A DNA stretch of 64,000 nucleotides from CBDCGV01 sp965216955 (GTDB lineage: Bacteria > Bacteroidota > Bacteroidia > Chitinophagales > JADIYW01), in contig CBDCGV010000016.1 in NCBI GenBank assembly GCA_965216955.1, positions 1 through 64,000 on the forward strand, given 5' to 3'. Under the pieces are notes generated by a model. That model ran no database searches. It was given only the letters and a program-made list of their open reading frames with translations, and was not told the DNA's origin. Numbering within the stretch: the first letter of the stretch is position 1; each line of letters begins with the position of its first letter. The position numbers were made by a program, and so were the translations under genes. This document shows positions 37,677-48,160 of this stretch, piece after piece.

Positions 37677-38558
37677 TTAACTATCTTTATTAAAAAAATC
37701 TAACAAATACTTATTTACCTTTTCTGGAGCGTCTTGTTGTACCCAATGACTGCACTCTGAAATATATTTAATTTCTAACACTCCCTCAAAATATTTATCC
37801 ATTCCATAAGTCAATTCCTTACCGAGTGCCTGATCATTTTCTCCCCAAATAAGTATTGTTGGCACAGTAATCTTTCTATGTTGTCTAGTCCCCCCTTTTA
37901 AAGACATTCTAATTCCAGCTCTATAGTAATTAAGACTAGAAGTTAAAGCATTTGGCTGCGAATAAGCGTCTACGTACTTTTGAATAGTAGCATCATCAAA
38001 AGCAGATTTATTAAAAGACCATCCCCTAAAGGCATTCTCAAATGTCTTTTTAAGATTTATTTTTAAAAACAATTCTGGTAGAAAGGGTAATTGAAAGAAA
38101 AACATATACCAGCTTTTTCTTAACTGGCTAAAATTTGTTTTTAGGGCTTTAATAAAAATTGCAGGATGTGGGCTATTTAAAACTGCCAATCTATCTACAA
38201 TATATGAATGAGAAATTCCAAGATTCCAAGCTACCGCACCTCCCCAATCATGCCCAACAATATGTGCCTTTTCATATCCAAGATATTTAATTAATTCAAC
38301 AATATCGCTGGCGACCTCATCCATTGTATAATGTTCAATTCCCTTTGGTTTGTCAGACTTATTAAACCCTCTTAAATCAGGAACAACCACTCTATAATTT
38401 TTAGACAAATCAGGAATCTGTGCTCTCCAACTATACCAAAACTCCGGCCATCCATGCAATAAAACGATCAACTTATCACCCTTACCTGCAGTTACATAAT
38501 GTAGGTTAATTCCATTAACCTTTGCATATTCATGCACCCAATTATCTTTATCTACCAT
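37677..38558 (-). CDS. Alpha/beta-hydrolase (epoxide hydrolase/haloalkane dehalogenase-like)
   Basis: 293 residues. Oxyanion motif HGWPEFWYSW (35-44), nucleophile Asp104 in VGHDWGG, acid in the WGENDQALG segment and catalytic His in ECSHWVQQDAPE. A cap domain (about 135-215) holds Tyr residues that could protonate an epoxide. Asp as nucleophile separates it from esterases. No signal peptide: cytoplasmic. Substrate unknown. Confidence 0.92.
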   Translation of the reverse strand: MVDKDNWVHEYAKVNGINLHYVTAGKGDKLIVLLHGWPEFWYSWRAQIPDLSKNYRVVVPDLRGFNKSDKPKGIEHYTMDEVASDIVELIKYLGYEKAHIVGHDWGGAVAWNLGISHSYIVDRLAVLNSPHPAIFIKALKTNFSQLRKSWYMFFFQLPFLPELFLKINLKKTFENAFRGWSFNKSAFDDATIQKYVDAYSQPNALTSSLNYYRAGIRMSLKGGTRQHRKITVPTILIWGENDQALGKELTYGMDKYFEGVLEIKYISECSHWVQQDAPEKVNKYLLDFFNKDS

Positions 38559-38610
38559 CTATCCCAATTATTAAATAAAGTTACAAACATAGATGATATC
38601 ATTATAACAA

Positions 38611-38643
38611 AAAAGCGACTTCCATTTTGATGGAAGCCGCTTT
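38611..38643 (-). terminator. Terminator of the giant T9SS protein gene
   Basis: AAAGCG-A-CTTCCAT / ATGGAAG-C-CGCTTT forms a 13-bp stem with one A/C mismatch and a short loop at 38613-38643; read on the minus strand it is followed by a run of T. It lies just after the stop at 38682. Confidence 0.75.
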
Positions 38644-38681
38644 AGAAATTTAAAATCGACTAAATATAATAACTAATAATA

Positions 38682-41600
38682 CTAATCAATAACTGAAAGT
38701 TTCTTAGCTACTTCATCTTTCCCTGTATTAATATTTACTATGTAATTTCCTTTTGCAAGGTCAGATACATCAATATTAGCGATTCGACTAACACCTGCTT
38801 CAATTACCGTATTTAATACTTTAACTTCTTTACCCAATACATTGAATATTTTCAGTTCCACTTCACCGCTATATGGTGACGTAATATCTATATTGGTTGT
38901 ATTGTTAGCCGGGTTAGGAACAAATTCTCCAACTGAGAAACCGTTAATTGCATTCCCTAATGAAGCGCTTACTACATCAGAGTACTCGTTAGCACCATCA
39001 AAATCAATTTGATTTAATTGATAGTAATACGTCACTCCCGAAACAACATCCTCATCAATGTATTGATATTCTGACAACTCGTTAGTCGTTCCGTTACCAT
39101 CTATGGTAGCTATTGGGAAGAAATCTAACCCATTTACACTTTTCAATACTACAAAATGATCGTTATTAAGCTCTGCAGCTGTTTCCCAATCCAACTGAAT
39201 AACATCGCCTGTTGCCATAGCCGTAAAGCTAATCAACTCAACCGGTAGTGGCCCTCCGCCACCATCACCAGCACCTGCAGCACCACCACCACCAGAGAAG
39301 CTAGTAATAGTAAAGTCTACAAAGTCAATGTTATTGTTTTTACCTGAATTTATTGGTGCCAAAGCAATTACGTTAGGACCAATCATACCAGCTGGCGAAA
39401 CATCTGTAAGTGGGTTATAATTATCAGATTTAAACCATTCAAACCCTTGATATGCCACACTTTGAGCAGTAGCAAAACCTTGTGCTTGTGTAATTACATC
39501 TGTTCTTTCTGATGGACTATAATAAAACCTAACTGTTACTTCATCATCTAAACTTTCATTTGTAACATTCCAGTGTCTCCTCATTGGATACGTAGCCGAA
39601 GTGTAAGGTGCTCCGAACCATTGTTGATCTACATCATCCCAGCTATTGAAGACCGTAACAGAAGGTACTGCGTTCGCTTTAGCAGTTGTATTACCTCCAT
39701 CTAAGTCCGGATCCCAATTGATAGCAAAAGCTAATTTAGATTGGTCTGTAGTCATACCATAGAAAACCCAAGTTCCTAGATCACATCTAAAATCAAGACC
39801 ATTACCATCAATAGCATCTCCATCTTGAGCTAAGTACACTAAATCTAATGGTGTTTTCACATCAATAGAAATACTTGCACATCCTGTTTGTGTACCACAA
39901 TCATCTTCGGCTCTTACATAATATGAAGTAGTAGTTGTAGAGCCTGCCAATGTTACTGTATGTGTTCTACTAGTACCTGAAGAGCCTACAGAAGTACCTC
40001 CACAAGATCCAGAATACCATTCCCATTCTCCACCATCATCTGAAGATAAAGAACCTCCATTAACCGTTAACTCAATTTCTCCTCCAAAACAAGAAGCCGT
40101 TGGACCATCAATGCTAGTAGGAACTGTAGACTGTTCTTTTACTACCACTTCTAGAGAAGCATCTGCTGTATTATTACACGCTCCTTCTGCTCTCACATAA
40201 TACGTAGTCGTACTAGCTGGTGATGGACTTATGGAAGTTCCACTTCCAACATTAGTCCCCGTACCACCAGGACCTGTATACCACTCCCAAGTAGCTCCAG
40301 TTGCTAAACTACCGCCCACTACCGATAAGGTAGTACTGGAACCATTACATATTGGAGTAGTACCATTTACACTAGTTGCTGCTACAGATGCCGGATCCAC
40401 CGTTATCGTGCCCGTTGCATTAAAGCTTCCACAACCTCCTGTTAATGGTATGCTATAGTTAAACGTACCACTTGCTGTTGGTGTACCACTAATAGTAATC
40501 GTATTCGATGCCCATGCGGCCGTTACCCCTGAAGGCAAGCCACTCGCTGCTCCAATACCTGTTGCACCAGTCGTACTATGTGTAATATTCGTCAATGCTG
40601 TGTTAATACATAACGTTGGTGTTGATGATGCAGCACCTACTGTATTATCTTCTGTTACTGTTATTGTACCCGTTGCATTCACACTTCCACAACCACCTAT
40701 CAATGGCACAGTATAATTAAATGTACCACTTGCTGTTGGTGTACCACTAATGGTAATCGTATTTGATGCCCATGCCGCCGTTACTCCTGAAGGCAAGCCA
40801 CTCGCTGCTCCAATGCCTGTTGCACCAGTCGTACTATGTGTAATATTCGTTAATGCTGTATTGATACACAATGTCGGTGTTGATGAGGCAGCACCAGCTG
40901 TATTGTCTGGTGTTACTGTTATTGTACCCGTTGCATTAAAGCTTCCACAACCTCCTGTTAATGGTACACTATAGTTAAACGTACCACTTGCTGTTGGTGT
41001 ACCACTAATGGTAATCGTATTCGATGCCCATGCAGCCGTTACCCCTGAAGGCAAGCCACTCGCTGCACCAATACCTGTTGCACCTGTTGTTGCATGTGTA
41101 ATATTTGTCAATGCTGTATTAATACATAATGTTGGTGTTGATGACGCAGCACCTACTGTATTATCCGGATCTACCGTGATCGTACCTGTTGCATTAAAGC
41201 TGCCACAACCTCCCGTCAATGGTATGCTATAATTAAACGTACCACTTGCTGTTGGTGTACCACTAATGGTAATCGTATTCGATGCCCATGCAGCCGTTAC
41301 CCCTGAAGGCAAACCACTCGCTGCTCCAATGCCTGTTGCACCAGTCGTCGCATGTGTAATATTCGTCAATGCTGTGTTAATACACAATGTTGGTGTTGAC
41401 GAAGCAGCACCTACCGTATTATCCGGATCTACCGTGATCGTACCCGTAGCATTCACACTTCCACAACCACCTATCAATGGTACTGTATAATTAAACGTAC
41501 CACTTGCTGTTGGGGTACCACTAATAGTAATCGTATTCGATGCCCATGCAGCCGTTACCCCTGAAGGCAAGCCACTTGCTGCTCCAATACCTGTTGCACC

Positions 41601-44600
41601 TGTTGTACTATGTGTAATATTTGTCAATGCTGTATTGATACACAATGTTGGTGTTGATGACGCAGCACCTACCGTATTATCCGGTGTTACTGTTATCGTA
41701 CCTGTTGCATTCACACTTCCACAACCACCTATCAATGGTATGCTATAATTAAACGTACCACTTGCTGTTGGTGTACCACTGATCGTAATCGTATTTGATG
41801 CCCATGCGGCCGTTACTCCTGAAGGCAAGCCGCTCGCTGCGCCAATGCCTATTGCACCTGTTGTACTATGTGTAATATTCGTCAATGCTGTGTTAATACA
41901 CAATGTTGGTGTTGATGATGCAGCACCTACTGTATTATCCGGATCTACTGTAATCGTACCCGTAGCATTCACACTTCCACAACCACCTGTCAATGGTATG
42001 CTATAGTTAAACGTACCACTTGCTGTTGGTGTACCACTGATGGTAATCGTATTCGATGCCCATGCAGCCGTTACCCCTGAAGGCAAGCCGCTCGCTGCAC
42101 CAATACCTGTTGCACCTGTTGTTGCATGTGTAATATTTGTCAACGCTGTATTGATACACAATGTTGGTGTTGATGACGCAGCACCTACCGTATTATCCGG
42201 TGTTACCGTTATCGTACCCGTTGCATTGAAAGTTCCACAACCACCTGTCAATGGTATGCTATAGTTAAACGTACCACTTGCTGTTGGTGTACCACTGATC
42301 GTAATCGTATTTGATGCCCATGCAGCCGTTACCCCTGAAGGCAAGCCGCTCGCTGCACCAATACCCGTTGCACCCGTTGTGGCATGTGTAATATTCGTTA
42401 ATGCTGTATTAATACATAACGTTGGTGTTGATGATGCAGCACCTACTGTATTATTGGCTATGCCTGTCCAGCTATATGTAACCACTGAAGACTCATCACA
42501 ACCATCGCCATCGCAGATGGTTTTGATAGCTATAGTATTCGCACCCACTGCCGCTGTTATTGGCATCAATGTATTTACCCATCCAGCACCATTATGATTA
42601 TACCATATTGCACAGCTTCCAGCACCGCCACTGCCAAGAGCTGCCCCTACCAATGTTAACGATGTGCCTTCACAAGCACTCGCCACATTTGGCGACTTTC
42701 CTGCGGATGGTGCAGCAGGATCGCTATTTACTATAACTGTTGCGGAGTTAGATGCAGGATCATTACAATCACTGCCATTGTCCGTAACCTGACACCTATA
42801 CAGATAAGATCCTGTAGCCGTTATTCCAGATACTGTAAAGTTATTTGCACTGGCAACATTTGAATAAGAAGCCCCTGCAGGTGTTCCATTAGATACATTC
42901 ACCCAACTACCACCATTCCAATATACCCATTGGTATGTTTTATTAACACCATTAATGGCCGTTATACTCATAGCATGCGATCCTCCAACACATATGGTTG
43001 CTCCTGACGGATGTGCTGTTATACTAGGCTCAGCATTTACCGTTACCGTAGCAGAATTTGACGCAACATTATTACAACCATTGCCACTGCCATTACCATT
43101 ATCTGTTACTTGGCACCTATACTGATAAGCACCTACAGCTGTTATTCCAGCTACTGTAAAGTTACTTGTACTTGTAACATTAGAATATATAGCACCTGCT
43201 GGCGTACCATTTGATGTATTCACCCAACTGCTGCCATTCCAATATTTCCATCTGTAAGTTTTATTTATTCCTCCGGTAGCAGAGATGCTCATTACATGCG
43301 ACCCACCAACACAGATGGATCCACTTGTAGGATTAGAAGTAATACTTGGATCTGCATTTACCGTTACAGTAGCAGAATTTGAATTGATATTATTACAACC
43401 ATTGCCACTACCATTACCATTATCTACCAATCGGCACCTATACTGGTAATCACCTACAGCTGTTATTCCAGATACTGTAAAGTTGCTTGCACTGGTAACA
43501 TTTGAATAGCTTGCACCTGTAGGTGTTCCATTGGATACATTCACCCAGCTACTGCCATTATAATACTGCCACTGATACGTTTTATTTATTCCTCCGGTAG
43601 CACTAACGCTCATTGAATGCGACCCTCCTTGACATATAGTCTCTCCAGATGGGTTAGAAGTAAATGTCGGATCCGGATTTACCGTAACCGTAACCACATT
43701 TGACCATGCATAACAACTTCCATTCGTTGCTGACCGAACTCTTCTTTGATAATAGGTTGTCTGAGTTAGTGAACCTGGATCATAAGTTGAACCTGTGGCA
43801 CTACCAATAGAACTATATCCGCCTGCTGGCGAAGAACCTGTACCAGATTGCCCTGATGGATTAGATGTAGATTGATACCATTGATATGCATAACTATTTG
43901 ACAAACCACCTGACGGTGAAGCCGTATTTGTTAAAGCTGAAGGATTACCTCCCGAACATATCGTTTGGGCATTACCAATTGACCCTGCATTTAATGCTGT
44001 AAAACCTGGTACATTTATGCTCGGAGAATAGGTTCCATTTCCTCCTCCATAACCAGTGTTATCTCCAACACCTCCAGAACCTCCATTCCAAAATGCTGTA
44101 GGACTTATAGTATTAGCGGCACATGGATTTCTAAATATTTTAATACGGCCACCGCCACCACCGGCACCACCACGTACATTATTAGTACAAGAATAGGTAG
44201 ATGCCCTTGGCAAACCAGAATTACCACCATTACCTCCACGTACATCAAGTGTTCCTGTTACGGTGACTAAATTATCTCCTCTTAGAAGAATTCCACCACC
44301 AGAACCACCAGCACCACCAGCACCAGCACCACCGGCAGCATCATAAGTTCCTTGGCAGGCTGCTGCCCAACAACTATGTCTATTATATCTAGGAGATTCG
44401 CAGCTATAACTACAATTATTATATTGCTTACCGCCATGTCCACCATTACCACCATTATTTCCTCTCATAGTAATGGATCCTGTTGCACTAAGGTTGTTGG
44501 TAGCATATAACCATACACCGCCACCGCCGTCACCGCCGCCGCCGCCGTTAGTTCCCCAGTAGCTTCCGCCACCGCCACCACCAGCGCCACCGCCACCAGC

Positions 44601-46034
44601 ACCATAGCCTATCTGATAGCCACTTGTATTTCCTACTGTATTATCGGAGCCTGTAGTGCCTCCACCCCATGGAACACCCGAGATAGCAGACCAGTTACCA
44701 CCATGATTACCCTGACCACCGGTACCTCCTCGACCACCATAAGATCCCCCAGCACCGCCGCCGCCGCCGCCGCCGCCTTCAGCTAAACCGTTATGCGCAC
44801 ATTGTTCTGCAGATCCACCAAAAACACCTGAACAGTTATTATTACAAATACCTCCCCACGTACCACAACTGGAACTACGTGCTTTGTGTCCTCCGCTAGT
44901 ACCGTTTTTTCCGGTATTACCACCACCGCCATAGGTACCATTACCACCAGAACCACCACCACCACCATAACGACCACCACGATGTGTACTTGGACCGCCA
45001 CTACAGTTATTACCGTTTATGGATTCATAATAACCTCTACTACCGCCGCCGCCGCCATTACCGCCACGACCATTACCATTTATAGTGCCACTCACCGTAA
45101 TATTATTAGCCGTCACTCTTAGCAAGCATCGGTCTCTAACCGTTACAGTTACCCCAGAATTCACGGTAAAGTTTCCTGAGACGGTAAAAGTACCTCCTAA
45201 GGTCATATTTTGAGTAATGGTTAAATTACCACTGTGTGTTCCTCTATTTACATATACTACATTACTGTATAGGCCACCATCTCGACCACAGTTTTTAGCA
45301 TACGCGCGATAAAAAGTTCCGACAGAAGGATTCACATCGTAAGTAGCGGAGCCGCCATTACTAGGCGCCTGTCTACTATTGGCAATAGTAGACCAAGAAC
45401 TTCCATTAGTAGATTGTTGCCACTCTACCCAGCCTCTTCTTGAGCTTAAGGTCAATCTAACGGTTCCGGAATTACTACATCCCTGATTGGTGGACAACGA
45501 ACCAATTTGAGTTGTATAACACTCTAGTATTGTTCTTTGTGATTGCCCTCCTGTAAATTCCCAGTGATCTACTCTAAAAGTATAAGTACCATTCATTGTA
45601 TAAGCACCCGTCCATCCATCTGCGTTGCTACATAAACCATTATACTGCCAGCTAGCACCATCATTTATGCTAAATCTATGTCTATCGTCTGATGATGAGT
45701 AAAAGCGATATACCCCAGCACGCCCATTTGCCAAAGTCAATGCCTTTGTCATTCTAAACCTTGTAAGGAAATGCTCAGAAGTACCTCCACAATTTGGGAT
45801 ACTCCAATTCATCTCATGACGATAACCATTATTTTGAGCATTTGGCACATCACCTTGACATTGAGTTCCACCTGCAGGGCCGCCACAACCCCAAGGCGTA
45901 AAAGTATTATACACGGTATTATTATTACTCCATATATAATAACGCCAATAATCGTTTCCTGGCGTTTGCGCTAGTAAGTCGGATGAAATAATGGAGGAGG
46001 CTAATACAATTAGTAGTGTGTAAATTTTCTTCAT
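38682..46034 (-). CDS. Giant T9SS-secreted surface protein with Gly-rich and tandem Ig-like repeats
   Basis: 2450 residues: signal peptide (cut after SDLLAQ), a 230-residue N-terminal domain rich in Trp/Cys/Tyr, a Gly-rich stretch (about 308-671) with GGGGGGGG runs, at least four Ig-like units of the form TICQGGSHSMSVSATGGINK (about 690-1120), one unit with two Cys, eight 86-residue near-identical repeats (about 1193-1881), two further Ig-like units, a nonrepetitive domain of about 200 residues, and a T9SS type A sorting domain (last 75 residues; FVPNPANNTTNIDI, YIVNINTGKDEVAKKLSV). Probably a cell-surface adhesin or extracellular matrix fibre. Confidence 0.9.
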   Translation of the reverse strand: MKKIYTLLIVLASSIISSDLLAQTPGNDYWRYYIWSNNNTVYNTFTPWGCGGPAGGTQCQGDVPNAQNNGYRHEMNWSIPNCGGTSEHFLTRFRMTKALTLANGRAGVYRFYSSSDDRHRFSINDGASWQYNGLCSNADGWTGAYTMNGTYTFRVDHWEFTGGQSQRTILECYTTQIGSLSTNQGCSNSGTVRLTLSSRRGWVEWQQSTNGSSWSTIANSRQAPSNGGSATYDVNPSVGTFYRAYAKNCGRDGGLYSNVVYVNRGTHSGNLTITQNMTLGGTFTVSGNFTVNSGVTVTVRDRCLLRVTANNITVSGTINGNGRGGNGGGGGSRGYYESINGNNCSGGPSTHRGGRYGGGGGSGGNGTYGGGGNTGKNGTSGGHKARSSSCGTWGGICNNNCSGVFGGSAEQCAHNGLAEGGGGGGGGAGGSYGGRGGTGGQGNHGGNWSAISGVPWGGGTTGSDNTVGNTSGYQIGYGAGGGGAGGGGGGSYWGTNGGGGGDGGGGVWLYATNNLSATGSITMRGNNGGNGGHGGKQYNNCSYSCESPRYNRHSCWAAACQGTYDAAGGAGAGGAGGSGGGILLRGDNLVTVTGTLDVRGGNGGNSGLPRASTYSCTNNVRGGAGGGGGRIKIFRNPCAANTISPTAFWNGGSGGVGDNTGYGGGNGTYSPSINVPGFTALNAGSIGNAQTICSGGNPSALTNTASPSGGLSNSYAYQWYQSTSNPSGQSGTGSSPAGGYSSIGSATGSTYDPGSLTQTTYYQRRVRSATNGSCYAWSNVVTVTVNPDPTFTSNPSGETICQGGSHSMSVSATGGINKTYQWQYYNGSSWVNVSNGTPTGASYSNVTSASNFTVSGITAVGDYQYRCRLVDNGNGSGNGCNNINSNSATVTVNADPSITSNPTSGSICVGGSHVMSISATGGINKTYRWKYWNGSSWVNTSNGTPAGAIYSNVTSTSNFTVAGITAVGAYQYRCQVTDNGNGSGNGCNNVASNSATVTVNAEPSITAHPSGATICVGGSHAMSITAINGVNKTYQWVYWNGGSWVNVSNGTPAGASYSNVASANNFTVSGITATGSYLYRCQVTDNGSDCNDPASNSATVIVNSDPAAPSAGKSPNVASACEGTSLTLVGAALGSGGAGSCAIWYNHNGAGWVNTLMPITAAVGANTIAIKTICDGDGCDESSVVTYSWTGIANNTVGAASSTPTLCINTALTNITHATTGATGIGAASGLPSGVTAAWASNTITISGTPTASGTFNYSIPLTGGCGTFNATGTITVTPDNTVGAASSTPTLCINTALTNITHATTGATGIGAASGLPSGVTAAWASNTITISGTPTASGTFNYSIPLTGGCGSVNATGTITVDPDNTVGAASSTPTLCINTALTNITHSTTGAIGIGAASGLPSGVTAAWASNTITISGTPTASGTFNYSIPLIGGCGSVNATGTITVTPDNTVGAASSTPTLCINTALTNITHSTTGATGIGAASGLPSGVTAAWASNTITISGTPTASGTFNYTVPLIGGCGSVNATGTITVDPDNTVGAASSTPTLCINTALTNITHATTGATGIGAASGLPSGVTAAWASNTITISGTPTASGTFNYSIPLTGGCGSFNATGTITVDPDNTVGAASSTPTLCINTALTNITHATTGATGIGAASGLPSGVTAAWASNTITISGTPTASGTFNYSVPLTGGCGSFNATGTITVTPDNTAGAASSTPTLCINTALTNITHSTTGATGIGAASGLPSGVTAAWASNTITISGTPTASGTFNYTVPLIGGCGSVNATGTITVTEDNTVGAASSTPTLCINTALTNITHSTTGATGIGAASGLPSGVTAAWASNTITISGTPTASGTFNYSIPLTGGCGSFNATGTITVDPASVAATSVNGTTPICNGSSTTLSVVGGSLATGATWEWYTGPGGTGTNVGSGTSISPSPASTTTYYVRAEGACNNTADASLEVVVKEQSTVPTSIDGPTASCFGGEIELTVNGGSLSSDDGGEWEWYSGSCGGTSVGSSGTSRTHTVTLAGSTTTTSYYVRAEDDCGTQTGCASISIDVKTPLDLVYLAQDGDAIDGNGLDFRCDLGTWVFYGMTTDQSKLAFAINWDPDLDGGNTTAKANAVPSVTVFNSWDDVDQQWFGAPYTSATYPMRRHWNVTNESLDDEVTVRFYYSPSERTDVITQAQGFATAQSVAYQGFEWFKSDNYNPLTDVSPAGMIGPNVIALAPINSGKNNNIDFVDFTITSFSGGGGAAGAGDGGGGPLPVELISFTAMATGDVIQLDWETAAELNNDHFVVLKSVNGLDFFPIATIDGNGTTNELSEYQYIDEDVVSGVTYYYQLNQIDFDGANEYSDVVSASLGNAINGFSVGEFVPNPANNTTNIDITSPYSGEVELKIFNVLGKEVKVLNTVIEAGVSRIANIDVSDLAKGNYIVNINTGKDEVAKKLSVID
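40390..42455 (-). repeat. Eight tandem 258-bp repeats in the giant surface protein
   Basis: Each 86-residue unit runs from NTVGAASSTPTLCINTALTN to FNATGTITVTPD. Copies vary mainly at TGGCG/IGGCG, SFNAT/SVNAT and TPD/DPD. Each has two Cys (TLCIN and GGCGS), likely one disulfide per unit. The antisense strand of these copies yields regularly spaced false open frames. Confidence 0.95.
44750..44778 (-). repeat. (CCG)n trinucleotide tract coding for poly-Gly
   Basis: An uninterrupted CCG run of about eight units in the Gly-rich part of the giant surface protein gene; other short CCG/CCA runs surround it (44520-44600, 45040-45065). In-frame length changes by slippage would alter the Gly run without breaking the gene. 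Confidence 0.85.
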
Positions 46035-46231
46035 ATAGTATATTTTATAAACTGTAGCACTAAGAACACCTTATTGGTAGTATATTCACTAACGAAAATA
46101 TAAATAATTTTTAAGAAAAACTTCTTTTTTTAAAAAAAACTCTTAGACTTGTTGATAACTTCATTTTTTTGAGGGCTTGTTTTTAGCGACATATGCATAG
46201 AAAAACTATGAACAAATCTAAATAAGGTATT

Positions 46232-48160
46232 TTGAGTAAATTGAAAGGCCATCAAAAAAAATGGCATGTAGTACATTCGAATAAAATACAGGCAATCACC
46301 ATAGTATTTTTTTCCATTTTACTTTACTTACCTACCATTCAATTTGATTTTAATTTAGATGATCATCATATTTTAGACGAGTTGCCCCCCAAAGAAGCCG
46401 GATTTGCCGGATATATTGATATTTTCAATTCTGATTTTGGAGGTGCTGATTACCGGCCAATTGTAGTGGCTACTTTTTATACTGAATTATTGATTTCAGG
46501 AACGATAAACCCCAAAATGTCCCATTTTATTAATGCTTTGCTTTATGCGCTCGCCTGCTTTCTGGCCTTTATATTTCTTAAGGGTTTACCGCTCCCAAAT
46601 AAAAAATTTATTGTATTTACAACTATTTTATTCTTTGTCTTTCATCCTATTCATGCCAACGTGGTTAGCAGCTTAAAAAACAGAGACATTTTGTTGAGTT
46701 TTAGTTTCGTAATGTTGTCCCTTATTTGTTTACATCCCATTATAAATGAAGCTTTACATTTTAAAAAATTAAGATTGGTATTTTGGAGTGGCGTTTGTTT
46801 TCTTTTAGGGTTATTATCAAAATTAGATGCTGCGGGCCTTTTAATTTTAGCACCTTTAACTATCTTATTATTTAATATTAAGGATTTTAAAAAGTGGGGA
46901 ATTGCCCTATTAATTGGTGCTTTTTACTTTGGTATATTTAAACTAAGAATGGATGTAATAGGCCAATCCATCATCGAATTTGAAGATATTAACCCTGTAA
47001 GTTTCACAGAAAACCCATTAATCGTTTATGATTCTTTATTAGCTAAAATTAATGCTGCTCTGGCATCCTTGTTCTATTACATAAAATTTTTAATCTATCC
47101 CAAAGGATATTATTTATATTTTGGCTATAATACTATAGATACTGCCGGATTTGGAATTCCTCAAGCAATAGGTGCTGTAATTGCCATTTTATCCATAGCC
47201 ATTTTTATTTACGGTTTAAAAAGAAATAGGGCATTAAGTTTTGGCATTCTGTTTTTTTATGCCACTATATTTTACTGTTTAAACCTATATCAATTGGTTA
47301 ATGGTATTGTTGCCCCCAGGTTAGCATTCATAGCATCTTTAGGTTTTTGCATGTGTCTGGCCATAGTAGTGTGGAATGTAAAGTCTAGAATTAAGCAACC
47401 TTATCTCAGCCTTTTCCCTATTGGATTGCTCCTCCTTGCCTATTCGTTTTTTACTGTAGACCGTACGAAAGATTGGAAAAACCTGGAAACCCTATTAGAA
47501 GCAGACATGCCTCATTTAACAAAATCTTATCAAGCGAACAGGATCGCAGTAGAGACCTATTTAAAATGGGCCATGGAAAGTAAGGATAAGTACACGGGAC
47601 TTAAATTTTCAAAAAAAGCATTCATATGCGCCAAAAATGGAAATGCTGTTTTTAATAAGAATGTTTATATGCAAGAGGCGTTAGGGTTATCGGCATTTTT
47701 GTCGGGCAAATATACATTTGCGAAAGCAACTTTTATCAATGTTATTGAAAAATGGCCAACAACAGAACTCTCTTATGAAAAGCTGGGGGATATATATATG
47801 ATTGAGAGCAAGTTTGATAGTGCTGCGCTTTATTACAAAAAACAAATTGATGTTATTCCCGACTACTTCAAAGCTTATTTTAATTATAATATAGCCATGG
47901 TTCAAGCCAACAGGATTGATGAAGCCATTGCTGCGAATATGCAATATATAGAAAGATATCCTGACTATTATTTTCCCTATGAGGGTATAGGCTTTTTATA
48001 TTTTAAGAAAAATGAAGTATTTAAAGCTGCCCCTTATATTATTAAAGCATTGCAAAAAGGAAGTCCAAACAAAGCATATCTAAAAGATTTTGAAGCCATT
48101 TATAAAGAAGAAGGCATGCTGGCGGAATGGAAAGCAATCACTAAAAACATTCAATATTAG
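46232..48160 (+). CDS. TMTC-like membrane glycosyltransferase candidate with TPR repeats
   Basis: 642 residues from a TTG start (no near ATG in frame). About 10-11 membrane helices follow a first loop with FNLDDHHILDELPP and YRPIVVATFYTELLISG, the acidic-loop arrangement of GT-C-fold enzymes of the TMTC protein O-mannosyltransferase type. From about residue 440 come TPR-like helices (KLGDIYMIESKFDSAALYYK, EGIGFLYFKKNEVFKAAPYI). It may transfer a lipid-linked sugar to exported proteins; the giant T9SS protein is divergently encoded 197 bases away and is Ser/Thr-rich. Substrate and activity are inference. Confidence 0.75.
   Translation: MSKLKGHQKKWHVVHSNKIQAITIVFFSILLYLPTIQFDFNLDDHHILDELPPKEAGFAGYIDIFNSDFGGADYRPIVVATFYTELLISGTINPKMSHFINALLYALACFLAFIFLKGLPLPNKKFIVFTTILFFVFHPIHANVVSSLKNRDILLSFSFVMLSLICLHPIINEALHFKKLRLVFWSGVCFLLGLLSKLDAAGLLILAPLTILLFNIKDFKKWGIALLIGAFYFGIFKLRMDVIGQSIIEFEDINPVSFTENPLIVYDSLLAKINAALASLFYYIKFLIYPKGYYLYFGYNTIDTAGFGIPQAIGAVIAILSIAIFIYGLKRNRALSFGILFFYATIFYCLNLYQLVNGIVAPRLAFIASLGFCMCLAIVVWNVKSRIKQPYLSLFPIGLLLLAYSFFTVDRTKDWKNLETLLEADMPHLTKSYQANRIAVETYLKWAMESKDKYTGLKFSKKAFICAKNGNAVFNKNVYMQEALGLSAFLSGKYTFAKATFINVIEKWPTTELSYEKLGDIYMIESKFDSAALYYKKQIDVIPDYFKAYFNYNIAMVQANRIDEAIAANMQYIERYPDYYFPYEGIGFLYFKKNEVFKAAPYIIKALQKGSPNKAYLKDFEAIYKEEGMLAEWKAITKNIQY

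Noticed and set aside
40231..42597. Regularly spaced plus-strand open frames of 72-75 codons
   Set aside because: Antisense images of the 258-bp repeats of the giant surface protein; they repeat with the same period and have no start signals.
44783..45122. Open frames in the Gly-rich segment (Val- or Thr-rich products)
   Set aside because: Out-of-frame reading of the GGN-rich coding sequence.
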